Shown piece by piece: positions 35,121-47,220 of a stretch of 64,000 nucleotides of DNA (position 1 is its first letter; every line of letters begins with the position of its first letter). The notes under the pieces are model-generated. The model was not told the DNA's origin. It saw nothing but the letters and a program-made list of their open reading frames with translations, and made no database searches. The DNA comes from Thamnaconus septentrionalis (lineage: Eukaryota; Chordata; Actinopteri; Tetraodontiformes; Monacanthidae). Where the stretch lies: assembly GCA_009823395.1 (NCBI GenBank), contig CM020507.1:14188001-14252000 (forward strand), written 5' to 3'. A program made the translations under genes and the position numbers.

Positions 35121-35420
35121 ACCCCACTGTTGGTGTGGGTGATACAAGGGATTTTGGTATCGATCCAATACCAAGTAAATCAAGGTTTTGCGGAGCCGAT
35201 ACTTTTTACATGAAATGTCATGATCATTGAATAATTTTGTGATTTTTTTTTCTTTAGTTAGTTAATTATGATCATTGTAAAAGGCAAGACAAAAATCTTG
35301 CACAAAAAACTTTTTTTTTTATATTAACTAACAGCAATGTGGAGGAATATTTTTTACCATATTAATCATTAGCGAAGAAAGAATAGATAAAAGAAGTTTG
35401 GTACTTGTTAAAGGACCAAA
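35121..35420. mobile_element. Probable fragment of a 'ggtatcgatcc' teleost repeat
   Basis: ttttggtatcgatccaat and accaagtaaatcaagg, followed by a diverged AT-rich body, resemble a frequent fish interspersed repeat that contains 'ggtatcgatccgataccaagtaa'. Recognition is from memory. The end near 35420 is arbitrary and no target duplication is visible. Confidence 0.4.
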
Positions 35421-35523
35421 ACAACCAAACAACTCTCATGCAAATCCTTGACGTTTATTGGGAACAAATTAAATTGGTTTTGATATGAAGTTGAGATGTA
35501 GGCCTAGACCACCTAAGACTGAG

Positions 35524-35579
<56 letters not shown>

Positions 35580-37380
35580 AATGTGTGCGTGTGTGTGCAA
35601 AACTAACAGTAGGCGAGGTATCAGTCTCATCAGGGACCAGGAGCTTTGTGTCAAACAGCAGCAGGTCAGTAACTCTCTGGACTAATGCCATCATCAAACT
35701 AACATCAGCAACTCTAATTTTAGGATCCACTTATTTGGAGTGAGGGAAAGTGAGTTGTGTCCATTCATTCAACTGGCTTAAGGGACCCGTTAGATATTTG
35801 TAATAAATTGGTGAACAGCCAAATTTGATGTATTGCTGATTTGCTCAAGGCACAACACACATTTCACCTTGGGGCCAATGGAGTGAACCGACCGAAACCC
35901 TTCCAGAAATCGGTCAAACTCTTTGAGGATTGATGTGTTTGTTTGTGATTATGACCAATTAAAACGGAATCCCTAGAAGAAGAGCCGCATCTGGACAGAA
36001 GGCCGAGCTGAAGGGAAGCTCAGAGGTGACAGACACTCAGAGGAAGACAGCGTCGCTAAATCAGGACCAGGTGCGGCTCGTTACAGGTGTTAACGACCCC
36101 TTAGGATGCAGCTGCACCTGCTCCTGTGGCTGCGTGTGTCTCTCACTCACTCTCTCTCTCCTCCAGTCCATGAGAACAGAGGAGGCCTTTCACACTCAGA
36201 GCTACTTCAGAAAGGTCTGCTGCGCTGCATTCTTGCTGTTGGCGACTAACCTCCCCTCACGTTTAGAATTCTCCAGGCAACAAACTGCTGCTAAAACACA
36301 GCTGAACTCAAGTTCAAACTTGAACACCACTAAATAGAGAGCTACAAATAGGAAGTTGTCTGTCTGTGTGTGCGCGCGGAAACAGACGCACACACGTGGT
36401 TGCCTTTTAAATCCACAAGACATTACATCCATTTGTTTGCAGCAGCAAAATTAATAGGATTAAAACTTGGCCCTGGGTGACAGGTTCATTACTCAGTAAA
36501 CACATCATAGCTAATGCTTGACACTGTTCCAGTAATGCCGAGTTTTCAGTACACAGTACAGTGACAGGTTTTCTTGAACTGAATTGAAAACCCTTCAAAG
36601 CTTTTGTCTTGCGGTTGCAGCTGCTTGAATTCAACGGGTTGTCAATTATTCAAGTCCTATTGGATGTCAAGGGGTGTTTGCCTCTTCTTTTTTTTTCTTA
36701 GATAATCCAATTAAATTAGGACATGTACTTCCCTGAATTCTTTGTCAGACTTTCATCTGTTTACAGAACATTTTCTGAAAATATTAACGTTGGAGCTGAA
36801 AAACTGTCCCATCATTAATTTAGGGCTACTAGACCTGTCTGACAAGATTGAGCAGTGTTGACTGACAGTATGTTAGCGTGAAAGTGCCCTCCATAAACTG
36901 TGTTTGGCCCCAGAGCAGCGTTGCATACAGCGCCAAGGGATTATTTTTGGCAGAGCTTTAAAAGAATAGTTGAGACAGTTTGACAGTTCTGAGCTGCCTC
37001 CCCGTGTTCCTGCCCTTGATGCAGAGTGAAGAGCAAAGAGGATGAGCGCACGTCACCCAGGGCAGGAAGTGCAGGCTGGGGCAATACAGGTCACATGCTT
37101 CATTAAACATTATGGGATCCAGACCCCAGACGTTTGGCTGCCAGGTGAATAAGTTGCAGATGGCAACGGTTTGAGGAGGTGGGCAAAGATCGTGTTCGTG
37201 TCCTGGAGCAGAACTTCCTGTTTCTCATCAAGATATTGTTGAATCTTTGGGGGAATCTTTTTTACTTTGTTTTTAAATTATTTTCATTATTTTTCAGAAT
37301 TTTGTTCTTCAGAACCCTTATGAAAATTTGAAGTATTTTGTTTGATTTTTTTTTTCCAGTCTGCTAGGGTATTGACCTTT
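35421..37380. other. Non-coding stretch with a (TG)n array
   Basis: Holds the 52-bp TG array and a short (TC)n at about 36140. The rest is unique. The plus-strand frame at 36026-36337 and minus-strand frames nearby are short, without domains. Confidence 0.3.
35526..35577. repeat. (TG)n microsatellite
   Basis: Twenty-six uninterrupted TG units, followed by an imperfect extension to about 35598. Confidence 0.95.
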
Positions 37381-37617
37381 TGCTCAGCGAAGGCGAGATG
37401 TATTTCTGGGAATGATGAAAGCTGCGGCTTCAATCCTGGCCTGGGCCTGGGGCCTTTCTCCGTGGACTTGCTCCCACGGTCCAAAAACATGTGCGTGACA
37501 AGAATTTAGAAATTGGCCGTAGGTGCGAGTGTGAAAGTGCGATTGGTTGTTCGTCGTTTCTATGCGACCCTGAGCGCAGGACAAGCAAGTATCGGAAATG
37601 AAGGAATGAATGAATCA
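37381..37617 (+). mobile_element. Degraded, internally deleted SINE copy
   Basis: Plus-strand order matches the SINE at 12134-12510 read in its own direction. A diverged B-box region (gcggcttcaatcct) is followed by cctgggcctggggcctttct, ccaaaaacatg, ggccgtaggtgcgagtgtgaa, gattggttgtt and a 3' part caggacaagcaagtatcgg, ending in GAAT repeats. Two internal blocks are missing: between the ggactt and gctcccac positions, and before the tail. It is older than the copies at 12.1 and 26.5 kb and belongs to another subfamily. Confidence 0.65.
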
Positions 37618-38199
37618 GATGAATGGAATGGTTGAGTGAAGATGATGTGTGAACAAAGTTTGATTAACTGTCTCTGACGAAAGCAGGTTAATTGTAAAGA
37701 TCTCAGTCACTTTGGTATTCTTCATACAATATTGGAATAAACCTCATGAGGATAAAAAAGAAAGAAAGAATGAAAAAGAAATAAAGAACTTGCACTGGTG
37801 CTACCTTGGGAAAATTCATCTCCACATTTGACCCTGAGGGAGTCGTGAACGCTCGCAGTCGTTTGAAGCCGGGAGGCAGTGGCTCTCTGCTCTCTAGTCT
37901 TTGCTGTGACCTCATCTGGTTTAAGGATATTTAGCCAGTTTCCCCTCCAGCCTCAGTTCAGATTGAACCTCTTTGGTTTACGAGACCATTCGCTCACTGG
38001 AATAACGTGTCTGCTCTCAGGAGTCCGGCTCAGCACTGGAAGCGCTGGAGCTCACGGTTTTAACGTTTTTTTTCTCACATTTATGACCTTGTAATGAAAG
38101 TGTGGAAAAAATAAGTTACTCTCAAAAAATAAAATAAAATACGAGCACTGCTGTCTGTATATGTGGCCCTGTTGATGTGCAGTATTTTAGCCCTGAAGT
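37618..38199. other. Non-coding stretch
   Basis: Includes an imperfect (GAAA)n run at about 37757-37790. No gene is recognised. Confidence 0.3.
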
Positions 38200-38665
38200 C
38201 ACAATCGCAGTCACAATAGCTTATTGGAAGAGGTGGTTGGAGCCTTGCCACAGGGAAAAAGGTATCTAAATATAATTCACGTCACACCTCTGCAGAAGTA
38301 ATCCAGCTGTTCCAAGGCCTTTTCAAAAAGTAATGGGCCCCGAGGCTATTTTCAACACCCAAACACCCCCATGCACCATCATCCTGACATTTTCCTCGTG
38401 TTCATGCGTCAGCCATTCTTAATTTACATAAACAATAAAACGTCAACAGTGTCTCATGAGCCCAGTTTATTTTTAGGCGTCCAACATAAGCCGTGCAGTA
38501 TTAAAAGGCCATAATTGATGTAGCTTGCATAATAAAGATAAACCCCACAAAGAGGTTACTAGTTGCCTCTCTCCTCCCAATGCAAAGCCACGACTAGGAC
38601 TAGTTATTTCAAGTTCAAAAATGACCGCAAGGAAAGTTTAAACTCACATGGAGCCAATTAATTCA
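38200..38665. promoter_or_regulatory. Repeat-free candidate conserved non-coding element
   Basis: Continuous unique DNA without microsatellites. It has TAAT/ATTA and ataaa motifs alternating with balanced-composition text (e.g. 38440-38560). No open frame crosses it. The regulatory call rests on appearance only. Confidence 0.25.
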
Positions 38666-41100
38666 ATTCAATTCTACAAGTACGGTACATTGTAGGAATA
38701 ATCAATTCTCTTTTCCCCTGCTCCTCACTTCTGTCCTTTGGAAAATTCATTTTTTAAAACATTGCTCTTTTTCAGCCATTTTAAACATGTTGTGGGAGTA
38801 ACTGATAGTTCCCAACGCGCAGAGCAAAGACCAGGAGCAGGTTGTAATTGAGCCGGTGCCCTTGTTGGTGCCTGCTCCACTGGTTTATTATGTATGTCTG
38901 TGGGTGCAACTCTTTTCCAACTGGAAAACAGCAGTCTTATCATTAATGTAGACAGACATCTCATGTGTCTGCCAAGGTTCCATCCTCACAGCATATTGAC
39001 TGTGCACAGAACACAGGAGTGTGAGCATGTTTGGCCAACAGTGTAGAGGTTATGAATGAATGCATGAAGTACTGTTTGTTTTTACCAAGCCGTGTATGTA
39101 CGGAGGGTTTTTGGCAGAAATCGAGAGAATAAAAAATCAATTTTCTAGTATTTGGAGTATTCAAGTTCAACAAACACTATTTAAACGCTATTTTAAGTTT
39201 CATATATTATGAGTAATGGTGTAACATGCTGTACAGATGACCAGCTGGCAAATATGCGTCTGTGGTTGGTAAATTGGAGTCTGATTTAAAAAGAGTTATT
39301 AGGGGGAAAAAAGCATTTTGTGTTTTGATAAGCACATAAGGACAGTTGAGTTTCCAGAGAAGTCCTTGATGATCACTTGATGGTCTTGATGAAATTTTAC
39401 ATACATGCAATTTCACCCTCAGAAATAACATTTTATGATCTTTACCATCCACTAAGTGCTTCTGAGTTTTAGTGAAACACAGCTGACTAAATGTTGTGAC
39501 ATATTGTATTCAACATTGTCTCTGATCTTTCTATGTTGCAAAAGCACTACAAAGCTACAGTGAGACAAGCTCCCACAAGGTGCATACGAATCTAGGCAGG
39601 CATGCAGTTTAGTGATACATTGTCCTGCTTTCACAGCATCGCAAATAACCAAACCAGATGCAAATAAAAAATGCCATGCTATCCCGCCATGGGAAATGTG
39701 TTCTATATGTGCGTAAGTGCTAATTACATTAAATGCTATTCAAGATAAAATAAAATATGTCTGAATAATTTGGATGACCTATGTGTAGCAGCCTAAGGAG
39801 TTAAAAAAAAGAAAAGAAAAATATTCTATTTTCCTCAAATGTCTATTTATCTCACAAATCTGCTGCTGTGCCCATTGGATCAACCTCAACAAAAAATAAA
39901 AAGTACACAAAACACAAATATATATACACTTTTAAACGTCCATGAGTGAATGAGAAGTCAACTAAATAACAACAGGAATAATCTTGAAGCAATGGTGTTG
40001 AAAAGTTGTCCATGAGCACTATTTCTGGACTTACTTAGGATTTTTTAAAAGGACAAATCCCCTCTTTTTTTTTTCTCTTCTTGCCTCGGTGCTGTTGCTG
40101 ACTCAACTTAGCCCAAAATGCACCCATGAGCTGACAGACATTAGGAGATCGCAGTGGGCGATATCTATAATCCCGCCTGTCACTCTGTGTGAACGAAGGC
40201 CATGGCGTGGAAGGCCTTCTTCAAACATACCCATGAGGAGATTGTGTCAGAGCTCATTTCTCTTTTCTTATTTCACTGCGCTTCACAATAATTGGATGGA
40301 GCACGGAGCTCCTGCACGTTGGAGAAGTGAGCGCCGCTCTTCAGGGCTGCGCTGATGTCTGCAAAGACTCAAAAGTTTTACAGGTTAAGAACCTTAAATG
40401 GTTTGAGGGAAATAAGTATTTTTTTAGGAATATTTGAAGATTTTAAATGTGTATATTTTTATACACATTTACCTTCTTATTGCTTTTTTGTAGATGTTGA
40501 TATGCCGGTCCAAGAGCATAAATCAGGTGTTGGTGTTTCATATATTTCAGTCAGCAGCTTGTCTGTGCACTCGCTTGCACGGTGAGCTATGGGTGTCTTG
40601 CAGCAGCATATGGCCTGCGAGCACAGTGGCAAACACAGAGTCACTGCCTGTTCTGAATACGAACTTGCCTTAGCAATTCATCTTTATGAAAAATGAAGTC
40701 TTATTTTCACCTAGATGCAGACGTTGAGATGAGTCTGCTGAGAAGTTAAGGAGAAAAAAAGAACGAGAGAGAGAGAGAGAGAGAAAATATATACCACCAC
40801 TCTGCCTCTCCTCCTTTTCATAAATTCCACACAATGCAAGAAGGACATTCATTATTTACCTCGCTAGTCAAGAGCTTTGGTGGACCGAGGGGGGCAAGAG
40901 GGACAGAGCGAGAAAAGGCCTGTGGTTTTTACAAGGAATCAGTTTGTATTGCTCAGAGGAAACATTGGCTGGGGGAAAAAGAAAGTATTACTGATGAAAA
41001 CTACTGCTGAATATGAAAAGTCCAGATTCAAACAAGCGAGAAACAACACTTTGGTTTCTGGAACGTTGGAAATAACAATCAGGATTATTTATATTTCAGA
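38666..41100. other. Non-coding stretch, no gene recognised
   Basis: Contains a (GA)10 tract at 40765-40784, a perfect 11-bp hairpin (aaatgtgtata / tatacacattt, 40445-40470) and short open frames without domains (e.g. 40089-40355 plus). Confidence 0.3.
40765..40784. repeat. (GA)n microsatellite
   Basis: Ten GA units. Confidence 0.9.
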
Positions 41101-42180
41101 TTAATTTTTACAAACGGCGTCATCGACTCAACGCTTTCATCTCCTCGATTCCAAGGATCAAATTAGAGCTCCATTCACAGGCTGCTGACTTTCACATCTG
41201 CTTTAAGTCAACGCCGCAAATTTCCTGGGGTTTTTAAATCATGTTATTTCTCACCCGCTGTAAATACCAAAAATCCTTAAGGGGTGTAATTGGATGGTAA
41301 TCATTAGCATCAAATTATGGTGTGTCCCCCCCCACCCCCCCAAAAATTCCATTTACCCCAATCCATCGCATTTCACGCAACTATTTGTCAAGTGTGAAAG
41401 TCACTCAGTCTTGCGCTCTGAAGTGATATTGGCAATTAAGCACTTACAATAGTTGATTAAGCACATGATTGAATTTTGACAGCGACTCGCTGCAAAATGA
41501 AAAGGCTTTAAAAAAAAAAGTGGGCCGCCGACGCCCTTTGAACGTCAACGCCTGAGTCCCTGGCGGATTCGCGAGCGTGAGAACTTCTGCGCCACGCGGG
41601 AAGGCAAGTCTCCGGGGGCTTTTTAGATGGCTTTAAACTTTGATACTTTAGCTCCAGGACACGAACAGCGAGTCACAAACGGCTCATAGCGTCCTCTATA
41701 ATCCCATTTCAGGGGCCAGTAATGTGGCTCTCCAAATTTGTGTCATGCTGCACCTGTTGGCGGCGTTTAAAATACCTCTTTGGGGGGTGTGCTCCCCCTC
41801 GTTGCTTCTGATTAAGGTACCTCGGGTTAGGAAAATGTCATCCGCGCCACACAAGGTGGCTTGCGGGGGCTCCATTCCGACAATTAATTCTGACTGTGCT
41901 TTTGACAGTGATGGAACACCCACCGACGCGACTAATAACTCCGAGCCTGCTCAGATTGGAAACGTGCGCTGCTCATTGGAAGCACGGAGTCACGTTTCTT
42001 CTCGCCTCCCACATTTTGCCTGCAAGTTCTTGGAGAAATTATAAAAGTTATCTAACAGACTCAATAATTCTTCAGAGAGCTCGTGAAAAGCCAGACCTGA
42101 GCTCCGAGTAGCTGTGCGAGGGCGTTTCAGTGAAGGCGTCGTGATTTCAACACGGCATGAGCGCCGCTAATTCACCTGTA
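41101..42180. promoter_or_regulatory. CpG-retaining candidate regulatory block
   Basis: About 13 CpG occur in 41521-41640 (for example gccgccgacgcc and cgcgagcg). TAAT-rich text lies on the upstream side (41280-41470), with a C-rich run at 41327-41341. A 106-codon plus-strand frame (41724-42044) and a 75-codon minus-strand frame (41696-41923) overlap and neither has a recognisable domain. I favour a conserved regulatory element or cryptic promoter over an exon. Confidence 0.3.
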
Positions 42181-42889
42181 AGGCTCAGGCACTGACTCCG
42201 AGGATGATTGATGCTTCTGCTTCTTTTTTTCTTTTTACACTAAATCCTTGTACATCAATTATTTTCATCTAGCATTAAGAAAAAGACGGTGGAGACAGTG
42301 AGATGAAACGGTGCACAAAAGTGGCACAGTGTCTTGACTGTATATTTGAAAAAAATAACATGTTTTGAATGGTTATGAAAGATGTTATCCTGGCTCCTCC
42401 AACTTCTCACTATTTCTCCAATTTCCCCTCTGTGTCTGTATTTTATTGCATTGCTGCGACTGGCTTCTTATTGCTGCTTCCCTACAGTCATTTATAAACT
42501 TGCGGTGACAAGTCGGCAATAGTTTTATTGCCTGCATTAGATGAGTCAAATGCAAATGAAACCGCCTTCAGATTTTGGTATTCATCTGCATTTGTCATCC
42601 ACTGCACTTCTTTTCCAGTGACACAGAAGTGAGCCTCATATCATCAGAACCTAAATTACCGTACCTTAACCACAGCACATCTGATGGGGTTTCTAACGCT
42701 TATTATCTTGACAGATGCAAAAGTTCTGGGGGTTCCATGTCAAATAAAAAAAAAAAAAGGAGAATAAGAGTCGAAAGAGAAAAGTTAGGAATGTCTTAGT
42801 ACCAGTTGTCTCACATACTGTTTTGAGGTGCTGTTCCGCATATGTTGTAATAGTTGTAACCAGTGGCAATTACAGTCACTGCTATGACT
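42181..42889. other. Non-coding stretch
   Basis: AT-rich unique DNA with a short poly-A at about 42748. Nothing is recognised. Confidence 0.3.
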
Positions 42890-43135
42890 GTTGTCTGCTC
42901 ATCGGTAGGTTATCTGTTTACGAAATACTCCAACCGGTCCGTCTGGCACCAACAACTATGACACGTTCAAAGTCACTTCAGTCCCCTTTCTTTACATTCT
43001 GATGGTCACTTGGAACTTCAGCAAGTCATGTTGACCACATGTACATTCCTAAATGCATTGAGTTGCTGCCACACGATTGATTAGTTTGTGTAAATGAGCG
43101 GCTGAAGGTTGTACCTAATAAAGTGGCCAATAAGT
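42890..43135 (+). mobile_element. Teleost interspersed repeat ending 'acctaataaagtggcc'
   Basis: In order: gaaatactccaaccggtc, ctggcaccaacaactatg, gttcaaagtcactt, cattctgatggtcac, gaacttcagcaagtca, aaatgcattgagttgctgcc, cacgattgattag and ttgtacctaataaagtggcc. These follow, from memory, a very common fish repeat whose 3' end reads 'aggtgtacctaataaagtggcc'. This copy is diverged. Its superfamily is not something I can state, and no intact target duplication is seen. Confidence 0.7.
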
Positions 43136-45639
43136 GGACATCACCCTTTCCTGCTGCTTCCACTTATTCAACAGGAGAAATAATGAGACAGATGAGCCTC
43201 AAATAATGTCAGAATAATTTCCTACTTATCTATGAGTGCAGCTTTTAAACAGAAACATACAAACTAAAAGTCGGCAATATTTGCGCAGTTCAGCTTCGGC
43301 TGGGCGTCCTTTCATAGTTCTGTTTAAAGCGGGTCAATTTCTTCGAGGAACACACAGTCACACCTTCTGACGTGTTTCCCTCACTCGCTCATTCCATCAT
43401 ACCTTAAACCATCACCTCACCTGTCCCACAAGATGCATTCAAATGTCCATCCAAGAGCGGGGTCGTCCCCACGGTGGCAAAAAAGCCTTTTTAAATTCCT
43501 TCCCCTCAGCCCTGCAGCTCTCCTGTCCAGTCAGCTGTTGACCCCTTCACCACCGCCTATCCCACACATCTCTCTCATTGCCGAGGATCCTAAGGAGAGT
43601 AGACTTCTTATTTCTCGCAGGCATTTTTCCGTCCCTGGACAGAAAGATCCCCCCCTCCTGCCGGTGGCTTTGCTAACAGATTGCCAATAAGCTTGGTGGC
43701 AGGCCCCTCTGCTCCTTCCCACCCCCCTACCCACCATAATGGCCTCTCTCTGGGGAGAGGGCTCCTGGTTGTCACTGATCTGACTGCACTTTCCAACCCT
43801 CCGTGATCTCCCCCACCCCCCTTCCCTTTTCTCCACTGTCAGATATTTCAGCTCCAGTCTGCGCCCGTTCCACCTCTGGTTGTAAAGAGGTGCCGTCTTA
43901 CCTGCAAATAGCCAATGCCCCCGCACGCCTCATGGAGAATTAAATTATGTTTTGCCTTCAAACCATGTCATTTTTGTTTGTTTTGTTGTTTAATTTAAAT
44001 GGATTTTAAGAGTCTTGTATGCTCCCGTGTACCTAGATGGTTGGATCAGAGTAAAGAACAAAATCTTGAGCAACACTAACCACTCTTTTTTATTTCTGAT
44101 AGGTTGGACATTAGGTCAGAATAAGAACATGGCACAACATTATCACATGAATAGCCGCTGCTGAATATGTTCCAGTCTGTGTATGAGGGCAAAGAAATCA
44201 TGCCTTGCAGTGGGTTGCATGCGGCAAAACAGTTGGAAGGAAAAAGTAGCAATATGTGATTTTTTTTTTTAATTCACTGCGAGATTGCACATGTAAACCA
44301 GAACAAAGAGGCGTTGTACTCGCACTCCTCTCACCACCCCCCATCCATCCATCCATACCAACTTTTTTTATTACCCTCTATCTGACAATGATGAAATTTT
44401 ATGCATTGTCTCTTCAATAGCTAGCATGTGTGAAAATAAGTGAGTGTTTTTTTAGCCACTGCCACAACAATAATTTCTAAGAGGGTAAGAGTTTCACATT
44501 GTCTATAGAGTCTAAGTATATATACGTATAAAGTTTAGCTGGCGGAAGCAGGTGGTATCAAGCCTGACTGCTCATTAAAAAAGAATAGCAGAAAAAGACA
44601 AAGTTAAACTTAAATATAGGACTACAGTGACGAGAGGGACCTTTTCATGGCAGCCCTTTTAGTGATAAATAGCTGGGTAAACACAGGTGTTCCCAATGAG
44701 GCTAATTAAAGGCCAGTTCCCTTCATGTCAAACAGAGTTAAAGTGCTGCTTATGTACCATCTGGTTCAGTGATAAGACTGCTGCAATCAGTGGAGAACAC
44801 CCTTAGTACAATTAGTGCCTTTTTCATAAAATTCTGGGTGAATTTAAGACAACTTTTGGAAATTAGTTTACAAGAAAAATACCGGTGCCTCTTTTTTAAT
44901 TTATGATCAAGTGATGTAAATAAACAAGGCTACAAAAGGCGTGGTTGCATCACAAGATGACAAAGAAAACCATCAGAACAAGCACACAAGGATACAGTGT
45001 TTTGTGACATATCATTTAACCAGGCGGGGGAAAAAACAACAACAAGACTTTTGCTCATTAGTGGCTGATGAAACCGCCACAGGGGACAGGGAGCACGAGC
45101 AAAGTCAGGAGGGAGGCTCATAAAACTTTCACAGTCGGAACGCCAGCTGAGGGGAAAAGTGCAAGCAGAAATGTTCAATAATCAATCAAATGACATTTTA
45201 ATTACACCTCCGTTGTACATCTGTATCTGTGGTCTGTCCAGACAAACATGGATCATTAGCTGCTCAGGATAGTCCAGGACTTGCCTGTGAGGGAGAAGAG
45301 CTACAAAGAAACAGCACGAAACGGAGAGATATTGAGCTGTATGTGCTTCCCTGATGACGTCCCAAAAAACATGTGGAATAGGAGCAGTTTCAACAATTTC
45401 TGAATAGGAAAAACTCTTACTTTCGTTTCATATTTAGCAGTTCACATAAAGAAAAATCTTCATCCTCTCTTCATAGTGTCATTTTTTCTGTCCAAACTCA
45501 GGTTCAGGTTTTGACACTCTGCATGTCTGTATTTTTTATTCCTCCTGCATCCAGTGTGTGAAGGCCTTAACTCTGAACAACCTTTAACCAGCTCAACCCA
45601 AATCACATGTTGGCTGTGCAGACTACTGCTTTGCCGCAT
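43136..45639. other. Non-coding stretch, including a pyrimidine-rich segment
   Basis: Segment 43480-43860 is strongly C/T-rich on the plus strand, so frames stay open on both strands (43433-43690 plus, 43531-43926 minus, 131 codons). The products are Pro/Ser- or Gly/Arg-rich and unrecognised. (CCAT)n lies at 44341-44357. No gene is supported. Confidence 0.3.
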
Positions 45640-45790
45640 ACTAACACATATGCACCCATGCAGTAAGACAGCAGCACTGGAAGGGTTCGTTAGACCTGCG
45701 ACTGCCTGACGTTACACCGACACATTGACTGCAGGGGGATCGAACCAGCGACCTTCTGATTACAGCACCGGACCAGCCTCCTGCGGCAAT
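45640..45790 (-). mobile_element. Degraded SINE of a second tRNA-headed family
   Basis: Read on the minus strand, ctgtaatcagaaggtcgctg leads into a B box ggttcgatccc (45736-45746, 10 of 11) and then cctgcagtcaatgtgtcgg. A tRNA-like head with 'atcagaaggtcggcggttcgatcccnggctcctgcagtc' is frequent in fish SINEs. The A box is eroded and no target duplication is found. Downstream similarity fades after about 100 bp. Confidence 0.5.
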
Positions 45791-46374
45791 ATTGACCAAC
45801 TAAGACAAGCGTGAGTGAAGAAGTGAAGAAAGTCAACAGCTTAATGACAGCAGGCCAAATATCACCACAGCCGGATCAATGATCCGGTTTTTCTTCCGTC
45901 TGAAATGGATCAAGACAGTTTCGCAAAACGCTGATCAATAAAAGCAATTGTTTTTTGCTTTGTTTTTTTAAACCTGTCCACAGAACAAATCTTCCCATAA
46001 AGCGTTTTTATTATTTCCATTAACAGCACTTATGTTGCCTTGTGTTGTGTAAAACTCATGACTGCTTATCATGTTTATTGTTCTACAAACGTTTCACCTG
46101 TCTGTTATCTTGAATGGAACGCGGCCCTCCTCCTCCTCCTCTGCACTTATTGATCGTACAAATGGTCTACGCAGCTCGGGGGTGTGTGTGATATGGCTAA
46201 AATGGGTCTTTGGTGTCATGTCACCTTTGGAGTGTATCTGACTCCCACTTTTGCTCCGTCGATGATGATTTAATGGTTTTTTGTTTTTTTTTTCGCCAAT
46301 GACTGACCCGCTGAGTCAAGCACCAGCCCCACCTTTGGGGGGCATGTGGGTCGCCACCTTTGTGTGTAAATGTG
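45791..46374. other. Non-coding stretch
   Basis: Unique DNA with T-rich runs. No feature is recognised. Confidence 0.3.
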
Positions 46375-46428
46375 CGTGTGTGTGTGTTTGTGTGTGTGAG
46401 AGAGAGAGAGAGAGCGAAAGAGAGAGAG
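46375..46428. repeat. Compound (GT)n (GA)n microsatellite
   Basis: Imperfect GT units pass into GA units at about 46398. The (GA)n part has a gcgaaa interruption. Confidence 0.9.
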
Positions 46429-46559
46429 TTCAAAAATCGACTTCCTTAGTTTGACAAACCTGTGTTACTAGACTCCACGAGGTGAAATGACATTCAGTCA
46501 GAGAGGCGGTGGTGTGTGTTTTTGTATTAGTTTCTATTTCCTTTACTGTTGAGTTTACA

Positions 46560-47220
46560 AGTGTTTCAATTAAGTCAAGCGTGTTCCTTGGAGTGAAGTC
46601 CTGTTCGCCGAGGCGCGGTGAAAAAACAGCAAGCGGTGGCGGTGGCTGCGCGCCGGATTAGACCCGGTGTCTGACGCAATTAATTAATTTCTGGGGTCTC
46701 TGGCTGCCGCCGACCCTGCCACGAATCAACATCACACCGCTGGGATTTCTCCTCGTTGCATCAATGATGCCGGCGCTTGTGACAGCGACGGCGGAATCAA
46801 AGGGCAAGTGTTTATTTACGTTCCGGCTTGCAAAAAATAAATAATAATAATAATCCATTATTTCCTCCGTGTGTGTGTTTCCCCCATAAGCGCCGGCAAA
46901 TGCACACGTGTGATCTTGGTGCATCCATTCAGGCATGTCTGCGTGGGTCAAAAGGGGGAATGTCCGCGGCGGGTCTGTGTGAGGGACGTGAGCAATTTGA
47001 CGAGTGTCTATATTGCAAAAGGGAGAAACACACCAGCCAAGTTGTGAAAACACATGAGAACGCGTCACTGTTTCATTCCCACTGGTGTTGCAGTGTTTTT
47101 TCCTCCCGACTGAAGCTCCCGTCGAGATTGATTATCTCTCGCTGCTTTTTAAATTTTCCACCCTCTGCCATTTTTTTTTCTGTCACATTTTATTTTCCAC
47201 CCTGTTTGCAGTAAAAGAGT
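46560..47220. promoter_or_regulatory. CpG-rich candidate regulatory island
   Basis: Counted by hand at 46621-46800: 51 C, 51 G (57% G+C) and 17 CpG, observed/expected about 1.2. A TAAT-rich core, gcaattaattaattt, sits inside at 46676-46690. Two overlapping frames (46658-47068 minus, 46828-47214 plus) have no domain and include an Asn/Tyr run from an (AAT)n. Promoter or enhancer function is inference. Confidence 0.35.

Noticed and set aside
35455..35730. Thr-His repeat frames on the minus strand
   Set aside because: They arise from the (TG)n array.
41724..42044. 106-codon frame in the CpG-rich block as a coding exon
   Set aside because: An overlapping minus-strand frame is also open, no domain is recognised, and codon use is unremarkable. 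Kept only as a question in the findings.
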